Position numbers and translations under genes: made by a program. A stretch of 64,000 nt of DNA from Wuchereria bancrofti (Eukaryota > Nematoda > Chromadorea > Rhabditida > Onchocercidae): positions 4,135,964-4,199,963 of the forward strand of contig SSBO01000008.1 in the NCBI GenBank assembly GCA_005281725.1. The letters run 5' to 3'. How positions within the stretch are numbered: the first letter of the stretch is position 1; every line of letters starts with the position of its first letter. This document shows, piece by piece, positions 13,506 to 26,994 of the stretch. A model generated the notes under the pieces. It was not told where the DNA came from. It did no database searches and was given only the letters and a program-made list of their open reading frames with translations.

Positions 13506-16500
13506 AATTTTCATTTATGTTAATATTTGCGTAATGCAACTTTCTTTCATTACAACATTGTCATTTATAGTTTCCTTTAATTTTCATTTTCTTTTTTACA
13601 AATTAATAGAAATTTATGTTTTAATGTTTTTCTTCATTTCTTTCTACTGCTCAAAATTTTGGTTGAGAAGTGGAACGTTGATTGATTTAAATGCCTCTTT
13701 CATTATTTTATTCCAATTACTAAACACTTATTTAATGGAATCTTACGGAGAGTGGGAAATAAATTTAAAAAAAAAAAACAAACAAACAAACAAAAAACAA
13801 ATTGCAGAAATGTGGCAAACAAAACCAACTATTTACCATTTAGCATTTAAAATGATTCCGTGATTGTAAATGGAAGCAAAAGCTGTATTATTATCGTTAT
13901 CATTATTATCATTTGTTATTATCAGCTTTATTCATGTATGTTCGAAATAATAGAACAATGTTATGTGTAATTGAAAAAAATTTATACAAATTTTTTTAGT
14001 CATACCATTCTGTTCTTCTCTTTTCCTCTGTCTTTTTTTTTAAGATTTTTAATTTTTTTTTAATGAATTAAATGTATTATATCTATTTCATTGATGATTA
14101 AATGTTTTAATTTTATTGTGTTCATCGATTTATCAAATTGCATTTTCAGCAATTTCAATCATTTAAGAGCAAATTGCTACATACTTAAAGTTTAATGTTA
14201 TTTTTAAACTTTTCCTCTTCTTATTACAGTTTAAACCTTTTAGTACCTTTTGTTTAACTGACATTCACTTTGTTAAGTTTTGCTTTATCAAATTTATGCA
14301 AATCAATTAATTACATCAAATCTTAAGGAATTAATTTTTCCTCTCATGCATTTTTAATTTTTTCTTACTTATTAAACTACGTTGTTTTTTTATTTTTTCA
14401 AAATTTTTTTTGTATGTAATTGTCACAAACAATAAGTATCACTGGAAGAAGACATGTTGCGATCAGTTACGGTAAAAATAGTTCAAATTAATTTAATCTA
14501 ATTATCAGAGAAAAAAAAAGAAAAATTAGTTTAGATGCAATTAATCAAAAGTTATAAATATTTTCTTTTTTTTTTACAAAATAATGCTATATGTTTTAAA
14601 ATTTTTCGAGAAAAAAAAGGCATCAATGATTTGATTTTTGAAATTTGAAAGAACGAATTTGAGACAGTTAGAAGTAAAGAGAGAGGGAGAGAAGAAGAAA
14701 AAGGAAAGAAAAGAAGTGCAAGTTAAAATTTAAAGTAACCTACCTACAAAAAAATAAAAAGTAAAGTAAACAAATTAATAACGTAGCAGTTTGATAAATT
14801 AATTCCTTAATTCTTCTTTTTTCCTTTAATAATTATTACAATATTTAAAGGTTATAAATTTTTTTCCCTTCATATGCAAATATTTTCATAATTAAAAATA
14901 AAAGGTACAATTACAAATTTTTTTTCCTTCTTTTTGTACTTTAAAATAATTTACCATGTTAAAAGACATAAAAATAAATTGCTATTTTGTATTAAAATTA
15001 CATTTTTTTTTTTTCATTGAAATTAACAGTAAGACCATTTGATATTATCTCTTTTTCCTTCAATCGTTTTTGTGGTTCTTTTGTCAATTCCGGTTTTCTT
15101 TTCTTTTCTTCTTCCTTTTTTTTCCCTCATATATTATCATTTATCAGTGAAGTGTTATATTAAAAGATTGTTTATACATTCTTCTTTTTTCTTTAATTTA
15201 TCATTTTTTATTTTATAACTTTCTTTGACAATTTTCGTCTTTTTTTAAAGTTTATTTCTCGTTTCTTTTGTTTTAGAATAAAATTTGTATATTATATTTT
15301 TCATCTTTTTTCCTTTTCTATTTTAAATATAGTGTTAGTATGTGTAATATCCTAATTTTGTATATTTTTTAATATATATTTAGTATACATATTTTTCTTT
15401 TTCATAATATCACTGTGTAAATGATTTCTATTTTAATTTAATTTTCCGATCAAAATTATTCATTGCACGACATGAAGAACATTCCTTCTAATTTGCTTTC
15501 TTTCTCTCTTCCTCTCTCTCTCTTCGTATACATACTTTTCCCTTTTTCTCTCTCAGATCGTTTTTTCATGCATTTTTAAATTTCACAATTATTTTCATGC
15601 ACTTCAAAAAATGAAAAATGAAAAAAAAAAAAAAGAAAAACTCCGATTTTTATTATGATTGGATGATCGTTTTGATTTTTAATAGCTTTCATTAATTCAT
15701 TTTTCGTTTATCAAAGCGATTTTTTTTTCATCGGTTTGAACAAATTATAATTATTTTTGAACAATTTCATTTTTTTTTTCTATTTTCCATTTTTATTCCC
15801 TTATCGTTTGCCAAATAATTGTTTTATTAAATATTAATATTTCATTTTAAAAATTTTATAAATGGATGTGTATAATAATGATAAATAATAATATTAGGAG
15901 AAAAAGAAATGCAAGAAAAATTATCAATTGGATTTGAGTGATTGATAAAATTAGTGGAAAGAAAATATCGAATGTTAGGAAGATGAATGTAAATACTTCC
16001 TATTGATTGATATAATAGTGATAATTAATGATAACATTGATGGAGAAATGTCAGAGGAAGAAAAATAATGTTAAGCTATAATACTGATAATAGCAATGAT
16101 TTTGATAATTGCCTATTTGTTATTGTTTTTATGTTATTTTCCTAAAATTTTTCATTTTAGTATTAGTTAGTTTACGAAAAACAAAAATGATAATTCTTAC
16201 TAATATTTTTCAATTTGAAAGCGCTAATTGAAATGATTCGTTCAATTCAAAAATCGCTGATAATTTTCAAAATACTAGCAAAGGATAAACATTCTATTCA
16301 ATTTATTGTTTTTTTTTTCTTTTTTTTTTGATTTTGACATATTGTTGGCAAATTTAACAAATTCCGTCTTTTTTGCACATTTGAATAAAATCAAATTTGA
16401 AAAATTTTAATCAAAAAAAATTACTTAGTTTGAAAATCGATTATCTTAATTAAAATGCTCTATTACAAGTTAATGATTAAATTAATTACGTCCTATAACA

Positions 16501-17720
16501 TTTATCAAACAGTAAAATAATTCCTGCACTTTTCTTTTTTTTTTTCATTTTTCATTTTTTTCTTTTCATTTTTACTTTTACATTTTACTCTTTTATTTCT
16601 TCATTATTTACTTTTATTCAAAGAGAACAAAACTTAAAGTAAAAGAATTAAATGGAACGAAGGTGTAGAGGAAATTTTTTTTTTCGGCAATAATCAATTT
16701 ACAGCAAAATTTTAGAGTAAATAGTAGGTATTTTTTTTTTTTTTTTGGATGAGTTGGGAAAGAAATTTGTTTTATTTCATTAAATACTTAAATAATTAAT
16801 TGCATTTGTCCTTCTTTTTTTTCATTTAAATGTAAGAGAATTTAATAATCTTAAAGCAATTCATGCATGGCAATAATTTTCAATTGACTAATAAAATATA
16901 AAATTTATTTTGTCTTTTTTTATTTCTTTTACATTGTATTTTTGTAGTGTGTTTCTTTGAAAAAAATAATAACGATGAAAACAAATTAAAATAATTTTTC
17001 AAATTTCTATTTTTTTCGAAATTTCATTAATTACTCTTTTTCTGAGGGAAAATATTTCGTTTTATTTTAATTCTTTTTTCTTTTATTCATTTTATTCCAT
17101 TTCAATTCTTCCAAACTTTTCTTTTGCTTTCGTTATTGTTTCCTCTTTTTTTTTCTTTTTCATTTCTTTTCTGCTCTTTTTTTATTTCTTCCTTTCCTTT
17201 CCAAATATAATTTGATTTGTTTTTTGGTATTTGCCAAAATAAACAAAAAACAAAAAAAAGAAATAATATTTTTGCATTCATTCATTCATTTCTTTCTTTC
17301 GTACTTTCGTTTTTTTTTTCAAATTTTCATTTAAAATCTTTTTATTAATTAAATGCTTTTTTCGCAAATATTAATTTTTGTTTTCACTTCTGCCAGAATT
17401 ATCAATTAATTTTAAAATGTATTCAAAAAATTTTCAATGTTTTTCATCATAACAGATGCATATATAATGAAATTTCACTGATTTTTGAACTTTGCATATT
17501 CAATGCATATTACTTTTTTCTATTTATAGCACTTTTTTTTTGATAATAATTTTAATGATTTTAAGAATAATTAAATAATTATAAGTATGTATTCGAAGTG
17601 AAAAAAAAAAATTTTTTTTTTTAAACTGCTTAGGAACAGAAATGTGGCTTAAATGCACAGCGATTAATATAATGTGCTTAGATTTCAATTACACAACTAG
17701 ACAGATCTTTTTTTTTTCAG

Positions 17721-17757
17721 CACAAATGACCGTTACTATAATGACCTTTGGTCAGTC
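17721..17757 (+). other. possible orphan mini-exon with strong splice sites
   Basis: A pyrimidine tract ending TTTTTTTTCAG (AG at 17719-17720) is followed by about 37 bases containing ATG and 11 open codons (MTVTIMTFGQ...). The stretch ends at a good donor, GTCGTAAGC, with GT at 17758-17759. It could be a first or cassette exon of a rightward gene, or chance. Joined directly to the acceptor at 33239 before the ARID3 exon it would meet a stop at once, so at most it would be leader. Low confidence. Confidence 0.2.
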
Positions 17758-20700
17758 GTAAGCTTCTTTAACCATTATGAGCTTACATCGTGGTATGAAA
17801 TTTGATAAATTGCTATTTGATAAATCATTTGAGTTGAAAAATTGGAAGAATAGCATTTGATATAACCACGAAGTCCGAGAAAAATATTTAGAAAATTTAA
17901 ATAGAACTTTTATTGATGGATTTTCTTGATCAAAAATGTCATTCATTTCTCTTTTTATCCTATATTTTATTTATTATTTTAATGTCAAATCTTATTTTTC
18001 TCCAAATTTGAAAGTTTCATTTTACTTGGAATCATTTTTTTTTGGAAACAACAAAAGACGCAACGAATGAGCAAAAAATTTATTAAATAAAAATCGTACA
18101 CATAATTTTTAATAAAAAATATTAAAATAATAAATAAATGGTTACTATTGCTATTGCAAAGTATAAAAGAATATGTTTGCTCATTTTTTGTTCTCTTTTT
18201 TTCTTCATTTTTCTTATTTTAATTAATAATCGATTAACAAAAAGTATCTTTTGAGTATCATCATTGACTGGCAGATTTATTCGTTAGTATCTTTTTATTG
18301 GTAATTAATTAAATTCAATTAAATGACTGGAGAAAAAAGACAAATGGTAAGAATATTAAGTAAGAAGAGAGAAGAAAAGAGGAAGAAGAAAACTAAAGAA
18401 TGAATTTTAAATGAATTAGCAAATAAAATAAATTTTTATGAAAAAAAATAGTAATAAAATTAATGATAGTAATAAAGTTATTAATTAAGTAATAATATGT
18501 TAAATAACTATAAATTTATACATATTATATCAATTAATAAAGCTTAGAGAATTATTAGTTTAAAATAGTTGTACAGGAAAAAAACGAAATAAATTTATAT
18601 TTTATTTCTTTTAACTTACTCATCCGGAAATTTTATTCAGTCTATTTTTTGCTTTAGAAAAAAATTTCAAAAAGCATTGTCCTTTTAACTTTGGAAGAGA
18701 GAGAGAGAGAAAAAAAAAGGATGTTCTGACTGATTTGACAATTGATTTTTTTTTTGAAAAGCAACTGTTTTTGCTTATTGCTATCATTGTTTGAATTAAT
18801 GAATTATTAAGAAATTATAAAATTCTCTTATCTTTTTTTAATATAAAAAAAANTTTGAATTATAACAAAAAATTAATAATTGCTCGCAATCAAAGCGATT
18901 TTACGGAAAAGGGCAAAAAAGGAAAAAAAGAAAACGAAACATACAAAAAAAAGGAAGACATATTTGAAATTAAATTTGTTAAATTAATTTCTTCTACTTT
19001 CAACTTGTTTACTAAAATAACATCTCTTAGCAACATAGTAATTATAATTTTTCTCATTTCAAATTACATATAGTGGTGCATTTAGAAGAAAATTCTAAAA
19101 TTAAAAAAAGAAGAAACTTTTTTACTCGACGATTTACGTACGTTTTACTCAATTTTTTTTTTTTTATTTTGACATAAACTACTTTTTTTTTAAATTCATT
19201 ATGTTTCTTTAACTAAATTTTTTTTAATTAATTTGATGTATGTTTTTTATTTGTGAAAATATTTTTTTTTTTTCATAATGTTTTTCCCATCTATTAATAT
19301 GATTGATTATGTCTGTATAACTATGAAAAGATCGATAATTTAATCACTTATATGATTAAAGTATTGAAATGACATCACTGATAATTTTATGAATTATTAA
19401 TGAGTGACACAACCTAAAATTGTGCTAATATGTGACAAAATTGATATTTGAAAAATTTCAACATAATCTTTAATATTTATTAGCAATAAATCTTTCAATA
19501 TGAGTGCAATTATCTAAGCTACATGCGATCAATCGATAATTTATCAAAATAAACTTCTAATATTTCACATTTTCCTTCATACAACGGTTTAAAATTTCAA
19601 TTGTTATCTCCAGAATAAAATTTTTTTCTGATTTTTTAATTTTCTAATTAATTTAAATTTATCAATAATTCGACACATTTTGCAACGATGTACAAATTGT
19701 ACTAATAGTGATAACAACATTGACAATATCAATGAAAAAATATATCAAAATCGAAAATATTTCATAGTAATTGCTAAAACAAGCATAACAAAGGAAAAAA
19801 TTCATATCAAAAAAAAAATGATTCAATTTAAATTAACCAAAATATTTCTTACCTCATTAATATTTGTTTGCTGTTTTTCTAGCAGTGAAAATTTATAATT
19901 TTTGATGTATTTCTTTATTATAAATAATTATAATGATCAGTAATTTAATTTTTTTCATAGAGAAAAGCTTTTTGAAAATTTTATTTTTGTCAATTGAAAG
20001 TAAATTTGCATGAACTCATAATTTTTACTGAATTTTTTCTTCATTTTTTTTTCTTTTTTTTTTTGCAAAATTAATATTGAAATATTCACAACCAATTATA
20101 AATGACTATTCACAATCCAATTTTCTTATCCGTTGCACATTTTGTTTACTTCAATCATTGCCATGAAGTTTCCGTTAAATTCATTTCATATTTTAACTTT
20201 AATAAATTTAACTAATAGAAAAATTTTTCAAATTCGGCTTTTATGCCATCAGTTTTTTCTTTCTTTTTTTTCTTCAGTTGTTAGAATAATAAGTTATGTA
20301 AGTGTGATTAATTCAAAATTATTATTCTCTGAGTGTTGCAACTTTTGAAAATTTAATTAAATTTTAGCCAATTTTAAGCATGAAGATAAGAATAGAAAAA
20401 TTTAGAAAAATTTATTTGCATATGATAAATGTCAAATGACAATCTGTTTTACTTAGTAAATATTAAATTATCATTGAAAAAAATTGATTTTAAACATTGT
20501 TAATGATAGTAATTTCATCTAATAAATTTCATCATATCTTAATAATATTGAAAATTGAAAAATTCAGTATTTGACATCATTAAAATTAATCATTATAAAT
20601 ATTAACTATTAAATTAGTAGTTTTTTCTTCTCTCTTCTTTAAATTTTCGGGAATTCAAATCATGTTATTATTAATGTGAACGAAGTCGGAAAGATAAAAA

Positions 20701-23145
20701 AAAGGAAAGACGAAGACGAAAATGTAAATTACAATTGGAAATTGGTTGCTATCACAAATTTATTCATTTATTTTTCCAATTTTTTTTCTTGTTTTGTATT
20801 ATTTAAAGTTAATTTTCAATTTGTAATATTACGTAAATAAATACAAAAACGAAAAAAAAAACCTAATGAAAAATTCATATTTATAAAAAGTATTTCAGTT
20901 TTTTCATTCCATTACATTGGAATTCAAAAATTTAATACTTATCATTAAGCGGAATGCTTCTTCATCTTCCATTTTCTTATTTCAATTTCACTGATTAATT
21001 TCTTTTTTCCTTATTTTTATTTTTACTACAAATTTAAGCTCAATTTCAAGCTCAAAAATCATTTAAAAAAAGAAAGCGACATTATAACAAAATGGAACAA
21101 CTGTTAAATTGAAAAATTTTTTAACAAAAAAAAAGGAGGAAAAAAAGGAGAAAAGTGGAAAATTAGGAAGTAAGCCCTGAAATAGATTATTTTCTGTTCA
21201 TTTTTGTGTTAATTTTTATTCACTTTAAATTTTCTTTTATAATTTTTTTTTTCTTTAGCTTTTTTTTTTTGTTCACAACTTTAAATAGATAAGTTATAAT
21301 GAGAGAGAGGGAGTAGAAGAGAGTGAGAGAGATAGAGAGAAAAAATGAAAAAAAAGATGAGAGAATGAAAAAAGAAATGTAAAATTTACACACAGAGAGT
21401 AGCATTAAAAAGGAAAAGCAAATTAATGCAAAATCCAGCTTTTTAGCTTTTCTTAAATTTTAATTGCACGCTGTTAATTTGTCTTCGTCTTAAATACGAT
21501 AAGAGTATTAGTTAAAAAGTTGTCTAACATTTAAAAATTTAACAAACTGCAAATGATTATATCAAATTATTTTTTATAAATTCTTGTGCCATTTTTCACA
21601 TTTATACAATTAAAAATTCTTTTACAAAAATATTCTTCGTCTTTTTTTTTCCTTTTCTTTTATTCTCCCTCTCCCACTCTCTCTCTTTTTCTCTCGCTTT
21701 CTTTCTTTCTCTTTTCTTTTTTTTTTGTTTTATTTTAAATTTTCTTAAATGTTCAGAAAATTGTTCCATTTTTTTTTTCTTTTCTTTCTCTTTTTTTTTT
21801 TTTTTTTTTGAAAATTTAATTTACCAATTTTTATTCATTGATTTATTGGCATATATCTATTTGACCGTTTTGTTGTCTAAGCATTTGTTATCTGGCATGT
21901 CACGGTGCTACACCAATTCATTACAAATGAATAACACTTCATCATTCGGTGGTTTTCCTCACCAATACCAAATGAAATGTTTGTAATTAGTTTCACAATG
22001 ATAAGTTTTTGATTAGTATTGTAAAAAAAAAATGAAAAAATAAGTCATTGATTTGAATAAATTAATTAATCAAATAAATTAATTCAAGTATTTGAGATAT
22101 TTTATTATTATGCAATCTAATAGTGGAAAATAATTAATGAATAAATTAGCAAATTTAAATCTTTTAATGTTCTAATTTAATATGCTTATTAATAATAAAA
22201 ATGTAATCAATGTTATCAAAAGAAAATAAATGCTATTAAAAAATGAATTGATTTAGTTGAAGAAAAAAAGAAAAAAATTTCTTCAAATATTTCATTTAAT
22301 TTCAATTTAACAAATATAATTTGAAATGATAATAGCAAGTTTAAATTATTAAAATGAAGAAAAGTGAATAGATAAAGGAAGGAATGAATGAATGAATGAA
22401 AGTTATTCAATTGATTGGTGTTTGGTTGTTTTAGAATTTGAAGCATTGATTGAATCCATAAAATTATTATAGTAATAAGTACCAACTGACTTTTGTTTAC
22501 GACATGTCATTATAGATTAAGGATGATTAAAATTTTTATAAAGTTGTAATAATTTTAGACAAATGCACAAAAGTATCAATTGACATATTAAAAAAAAAAA
22601 AACGAAAAAAAAAAGATTTCCATTAGCTGTTTAAATTTTAAATCAACTTAAAATTTATAAAGTGTAAAAGTTATTTAATTTAATTCATTATTTCTCTGTA
22701 ATTTTTACTCTTGCTCAAGTTCAAATTTTATATTTATTCTAGAATACTAATAAACCTAAAATCCTATTCAATCATTCTTACTTTTTCTCTGTAGCAAATA
22801 TGATAAATTAATTAATAATAGTTTTTTTTTTTTTTGCTTCTGTTCAATTATTGATAATATTGGTAATAACAAAAATAATGTCAATGATAACTATTTTTCT
22901 AGTTTCTTATACCTTTTCAACAAAAGCATTAACGATATTATATTATAGAATTAATTCGAAATATCTAATAGAATAATAAAATAACCTTTCAAACAAGTTC
23001 ATAACAATATTAATGACAATAACAATGATTATATGTTAGTATTGATGTTAACAGTAATAATTGTAACTACTGATAATATTGATGATATTAATAAAAGCAA
23101 TGTTAATAATAATTTTTATTAGTTGTAACATCGATATGAAGTATT

Positions 23146-23300
23146 GCAAATAATAATAATGGTAATGATAACGATAATAATAACAATAATGACAGAAACA
23201 ATAACAATAGCGCTAATAGTAAATTATTGTTCAAATGGTAAAACAATAATAATAGTAATAATGACAGTAATAATAATATTAATAATAGTGGGTGGTAGTA
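23146..23300. repeat. (AAT)n imperfect microsatellite
   Basis: AATAATAATGGTAATGATAACG-type degenerate trinucleotide tract. The open frame across it is an artefact of the repeat. Confidence 0.8.
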
Positions 23301-24005
23301 TGAAAAATAACATGATTATCATCAACATTTAGTAATACTTAGCGATAATTTCAATATTAATAACAAGGATGTTAACAATAATTTAATAATTATGACATAT
23401 ATCAGTCATCAAATTGTGTAAGAAAACTCGATTTATTTATGAGTGATTTGTTTATTTATATACAATCTTAATTCGTAATGTCTGCTCACAGTTGCTTACT
23501 TCTTCTGCTCGTCCTCTTTAAAGTATATTAATTCTTTTTATTTATTTGACTTATCATTCCAATCATTCTATTTTCATTCCTTTTAAAAATTCTCAAAAAA
23601 AAAAAAAAAATGTCCCTTTAATGTTTTTGCAATCAATTTGCTTTTTTCCTCTTTCATTCCAATTCATATATATCAAATAAATAATCTTATTTGTATTATA
23701 TCATTCTTTCTTTCTTTGTTTTTCTTTTTTTTTTTTTTTTTGTAAGAAATATTAACAAATTATTATCATTTTTTTATCAATTTTAAACTTGATGACATCA
23801 TCAATGATTGTTTAGCACTTCAATAAATTGACTATGTTCATTGAATTTTTTTCTTCTCTTTTGTTATTTGAATAAGAAATTTTTGTGAAATTCTTCCAAA
23901 CTTCTTTTTCCTTTTGTTTAGAAAAGATTTATAGAATTAAATTTTTTTGAAAAAGCTTTAATTTGATTTTTACTTTATTTTTACAACGAAATTCAGTTGT
24001 CAGCA

Positions 24006-24130
24006 TTAATAATAATGATTATTATCATAACAATTATTATTATCATTGCGATTTTATCATCACGATTATTATCACAATATTGTCATAAATACTATTATCA
24101 CAATTATTATCATGATATTATTATGAAGTT
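24006..24130. repeat. (ATT/ATC)n imperfect microsatellite
   Basis: Imperfect ATTATC trinucleotide tract. Confidence 0.8.
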
Positions 24131-25554
24131 TATTTACAATATTAATACAAAAATATATATTTAATGAATGAACAATTCTAGAAGAGCAATTATAGAACAG
24201 TAAAGTAATCCGTAATATAGTGATTTATACATTTCTAAAAAGATACAAGTTTATTTTTATTACTAACATCCGGAAATAATTTCAGGAAAAGCATTACGTC
24301 AAAAGCTTTCCGGTGAATCAAATTACATTCACTTCTGCTAAATAAATTCATTCATTCAAATTTTATTTCAATTCAAATTAATTCACTTATTTTATTTTGC
24401 TTCATTCTAACTATCACTTCTAAGACAATTTATTTCCATTTCATTGATTCTATTTTTCACTTTTATTCATTTATTTTATATTTTTTCACCAATAAAATTT
24501 TTTCAATTTTAATAATTTCTTTAAAATATTTTGGTAGAATGAAAATAAAATGGCAAATTTTTGCAAAGATTAGTAGCAAAATTTATACATTTATGAATTG
24601 AATTTTTCAAAATGATTGTGATATGATTTAAACATTTATGATTAATCTATTTCCGAAATTGATAGCATATAGAATTGGTAGTTCATTTTGATTCAATCTA
24701 TCTATCTATCGATCTGTTTATCTACTTATTTATTTACCTATCCGAATAATTGAACAACTGATACTTCAGCATTCCATTGTCCTGAACGTCAACAATAACT
24801 AATTTTTTTTTGTTAAAAAACTTAAAAAAATAATTTTTTTTTTGAGATTTTTTATTTTCAATAAAATAATTTATTCCAAGAAACACTAAAATGTTATCAT
24901 TTTCTTCACTTAAATGCACCTACTACATTTGTTTAATATTTGTTAATAGAAAATAATTTTAGGCTATTATTATAATTTATTTGATTTTTTGTTTTTATTT
25001 CTTTGGAATGCAATTTCTTCTCATTTTTTCCATGATTTTATTTCAAAATATTTATTTTGTCTTTTGCTCTGAATAATTTAATTGAAATTGAAATTAACAA
25101 AATTTTACCAATAATAATAAAAATACTAGAGTGTAGATAGTGTGCTCTGTATAACATAATATGATATAAAAAAAGATTAATTATAAAAAAATATTGGAAA
25201 TTTTCATTAGCTTTCATTCGATATGCATTATTTAAAATCAACTTATTAACTTATTTCCTGGTAAAAATAAAGTTGAAAAGTTAAAATTTTATGAAACATT
25301 GAGTAAAAAAGCATTAACAACAACAAAAATTTTCACTAATTATATTTTATACGAAATCAAATTAATAAATATAATCCGATTTTAAACAAAATATTTTACT
25401 TTTTTTAATAAAGTTTTTTTGGCTTGTTAATATTTCTTCAAAAAATTTGCTTGAAATTTAATAATTATCCAATTATTTAATATTAATAATACATTTTATA
25501 TAATCGAAATTACAAAAGCATTCAGAAAACATTTACAACATTTATCCGATTCAG

Positions 25555-25712
25555 GCCAATAAATAAATAAGCAAATAAGTAAGTGAATAAATAGTTGAAT
25601 GAGTAAATAAACAAGTAAATAAATAAATAAACAAATGAACAAGTGAATAAAAATAGATAAATAAATAAGCAAATAAATAAATGATTAACTAATTCAATAA
25701 GCAAATAAATAT
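25555..25712. repeat. degenerate AAAT/AAGC/AAGT tetranucleotide array
   Basis: About 160 bp of AATAAATAAGCAAATAAG-like tetranucleotides with drifting third and fourth bases. Confidence 0.85.
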
Positions 25713-25925
25713 GATATTAAGCATATATTTCTAACATCTTTTACAATCATTAATGCGCCCAAAAAAAAACAGTAAACAAATGAATAAATTAATAAAAATA
25801 CATTTTGAACTATAAAATAATCACTTATTCAAATTTTTAATATCATATTTGAATTGTCAAATTGCACATAAATAAAATAGATATTAAGCATATATTTCTA
25901 ACATCTTTTTCAACCATTAATGTGT
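25713..25925. repeat. direct repeat pair, about 45 bp, 167 bp apart
   Basis: GATATTAAGCATATATTTCT and the ten bases after it occur identically at 25713 and at 25880. Both copies continue into CAATCATTAATGCG or CAACCATTAATGTG. The intervening 120 bp is AT-rich and non-coding. The pair looks like a local segmental duplication. Confidence 0.85.
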
Positions 25926-26994
25926 CATTTCATTTAATTGATTTCCATGCAAATTGATAAATGTTGGCATATTTTTATTGCAATGGCCTTTGCTTATTCA
26001 TTTACCAAAATATTTACACACATAATAATGGGTCTGATAAGTGGATTAGGGCGGAAAAGTTGGGAGGGACGCCATTAAGTTTCTAAGCATAGCTACAACA
26101 ACCTTCTAAGGAAATCATAATTTCAACACTTACTATGCTTCTCTTATTGATAGTCAATAAATTTCAATCAATCTATGAATTGTAGCTAATTTTTGATTAG
26201 GCAAATTTTTCGCAATTGTTAAAAAGTTTTCATAATTTTATCTAAAATAACAAGATAGATGTATTTTTGTTTATTATTAATTTAAAAATTAATAATTTTA
26301 AGATATGATGAGTTTCATTGTTTTTTTGTTGCTAATAATTGAAGGCGGATATTATTGTTTAATTATAATTGTAATTTGTTTATTATTTGTACTTGTGTCT
26401 TCTCATTTTTGTTTTTTGTATTTTTAATAATTGTATAGGAATCGAAAAATGTACCACTTTGTTGGTTAGCATTTTTCATTCCAAAAATTTGATATTTGAT
26501 TATTTGAAAAAATAAATTTTACAAACTGATCATACTATTACAGGAATTATTAAAACTATTATGCAAACATGAATATTTAGTGTGAAAATGGTTTAAACGA
26601 ATAATGTTCAATATACAAATTTGGCAATTTGGATATTACTTTTTAATTTGGATATAACAAAAGGTTAGAATAAAATAAAAAAGCATTGATAAAAATTTAT
26701 GTATTTATGAAAAGCAAAGAAAAAAAATTAAATAAATTTCAGGGTATAATACATTCATTAATAAATTTCCATTCATTCAACATTTTAATAATTTTTATAA
26801 ATGTAATAATTAAATTAGTAAAAGTTGGATGGAAAAAGTGCAAAATTTCAAAAGAAGACAATTTAAAAGAATTTTAATTTTAAAGATTCTCTTTATATCT
26901 TATCTCATCCAATTCAATTTTCCTCGATGGCACTTGTTTGATTAACAAATATTAGGACACTTCACAATTGATTCTATCTATTGCTTCTATTTCA

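Larger units (their letters stand above)
656..17700. other. gene-empty AT-rich block, left part
   Basis: I see no conserved coding exon in this stretch. Open frames are short and made of Phe/Leu/Ile/Lys/Asn runs, as expected of AT-rich DNA. It contains many poly-A/T runs, ATT/AAT microsatellites (listed separately), a 73-bp tandem repeat and a degenerate GAATA-type repeat. Small GC-richer patches occur near 1070-1110, 9580-9650 and 12510-12545. They might be regulatory, but nothing in them is recognisable. It lies 5' of the receptor gene, whose transcription runs leftward. Confidence 0.6.
17760..26990. other. gene-empty AT-rich block, middle part
   Basis: No recognisable exon. A 64-codon minus-strand open frame at 17752-17946 has a fairly mixed composition but no family resemblance and no clear splice context. 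GC-richer islands lie near 21870-21970, 24265-24330 and 26025-26125. The N at 18853 sits in a poly-A run. The rest is homopolymer and trinucleotide-rich sequence. Confidence 0.55.

Noticed and set aside
13471..13863. 130-codon plus-strand open frame
   Set aside because: It begins in an AAT microsatellite and crosses poly-A/CAAA repeats. The composition is hydrophobic low complexity, with no family resemblance and no splice context.
17752..17946. 64-codon minus-strand open frame
   Set aside because: Mixed composition but no family resemblance, no clear splice sites and no neighbouring exons. It is kept only as a note in the block description.
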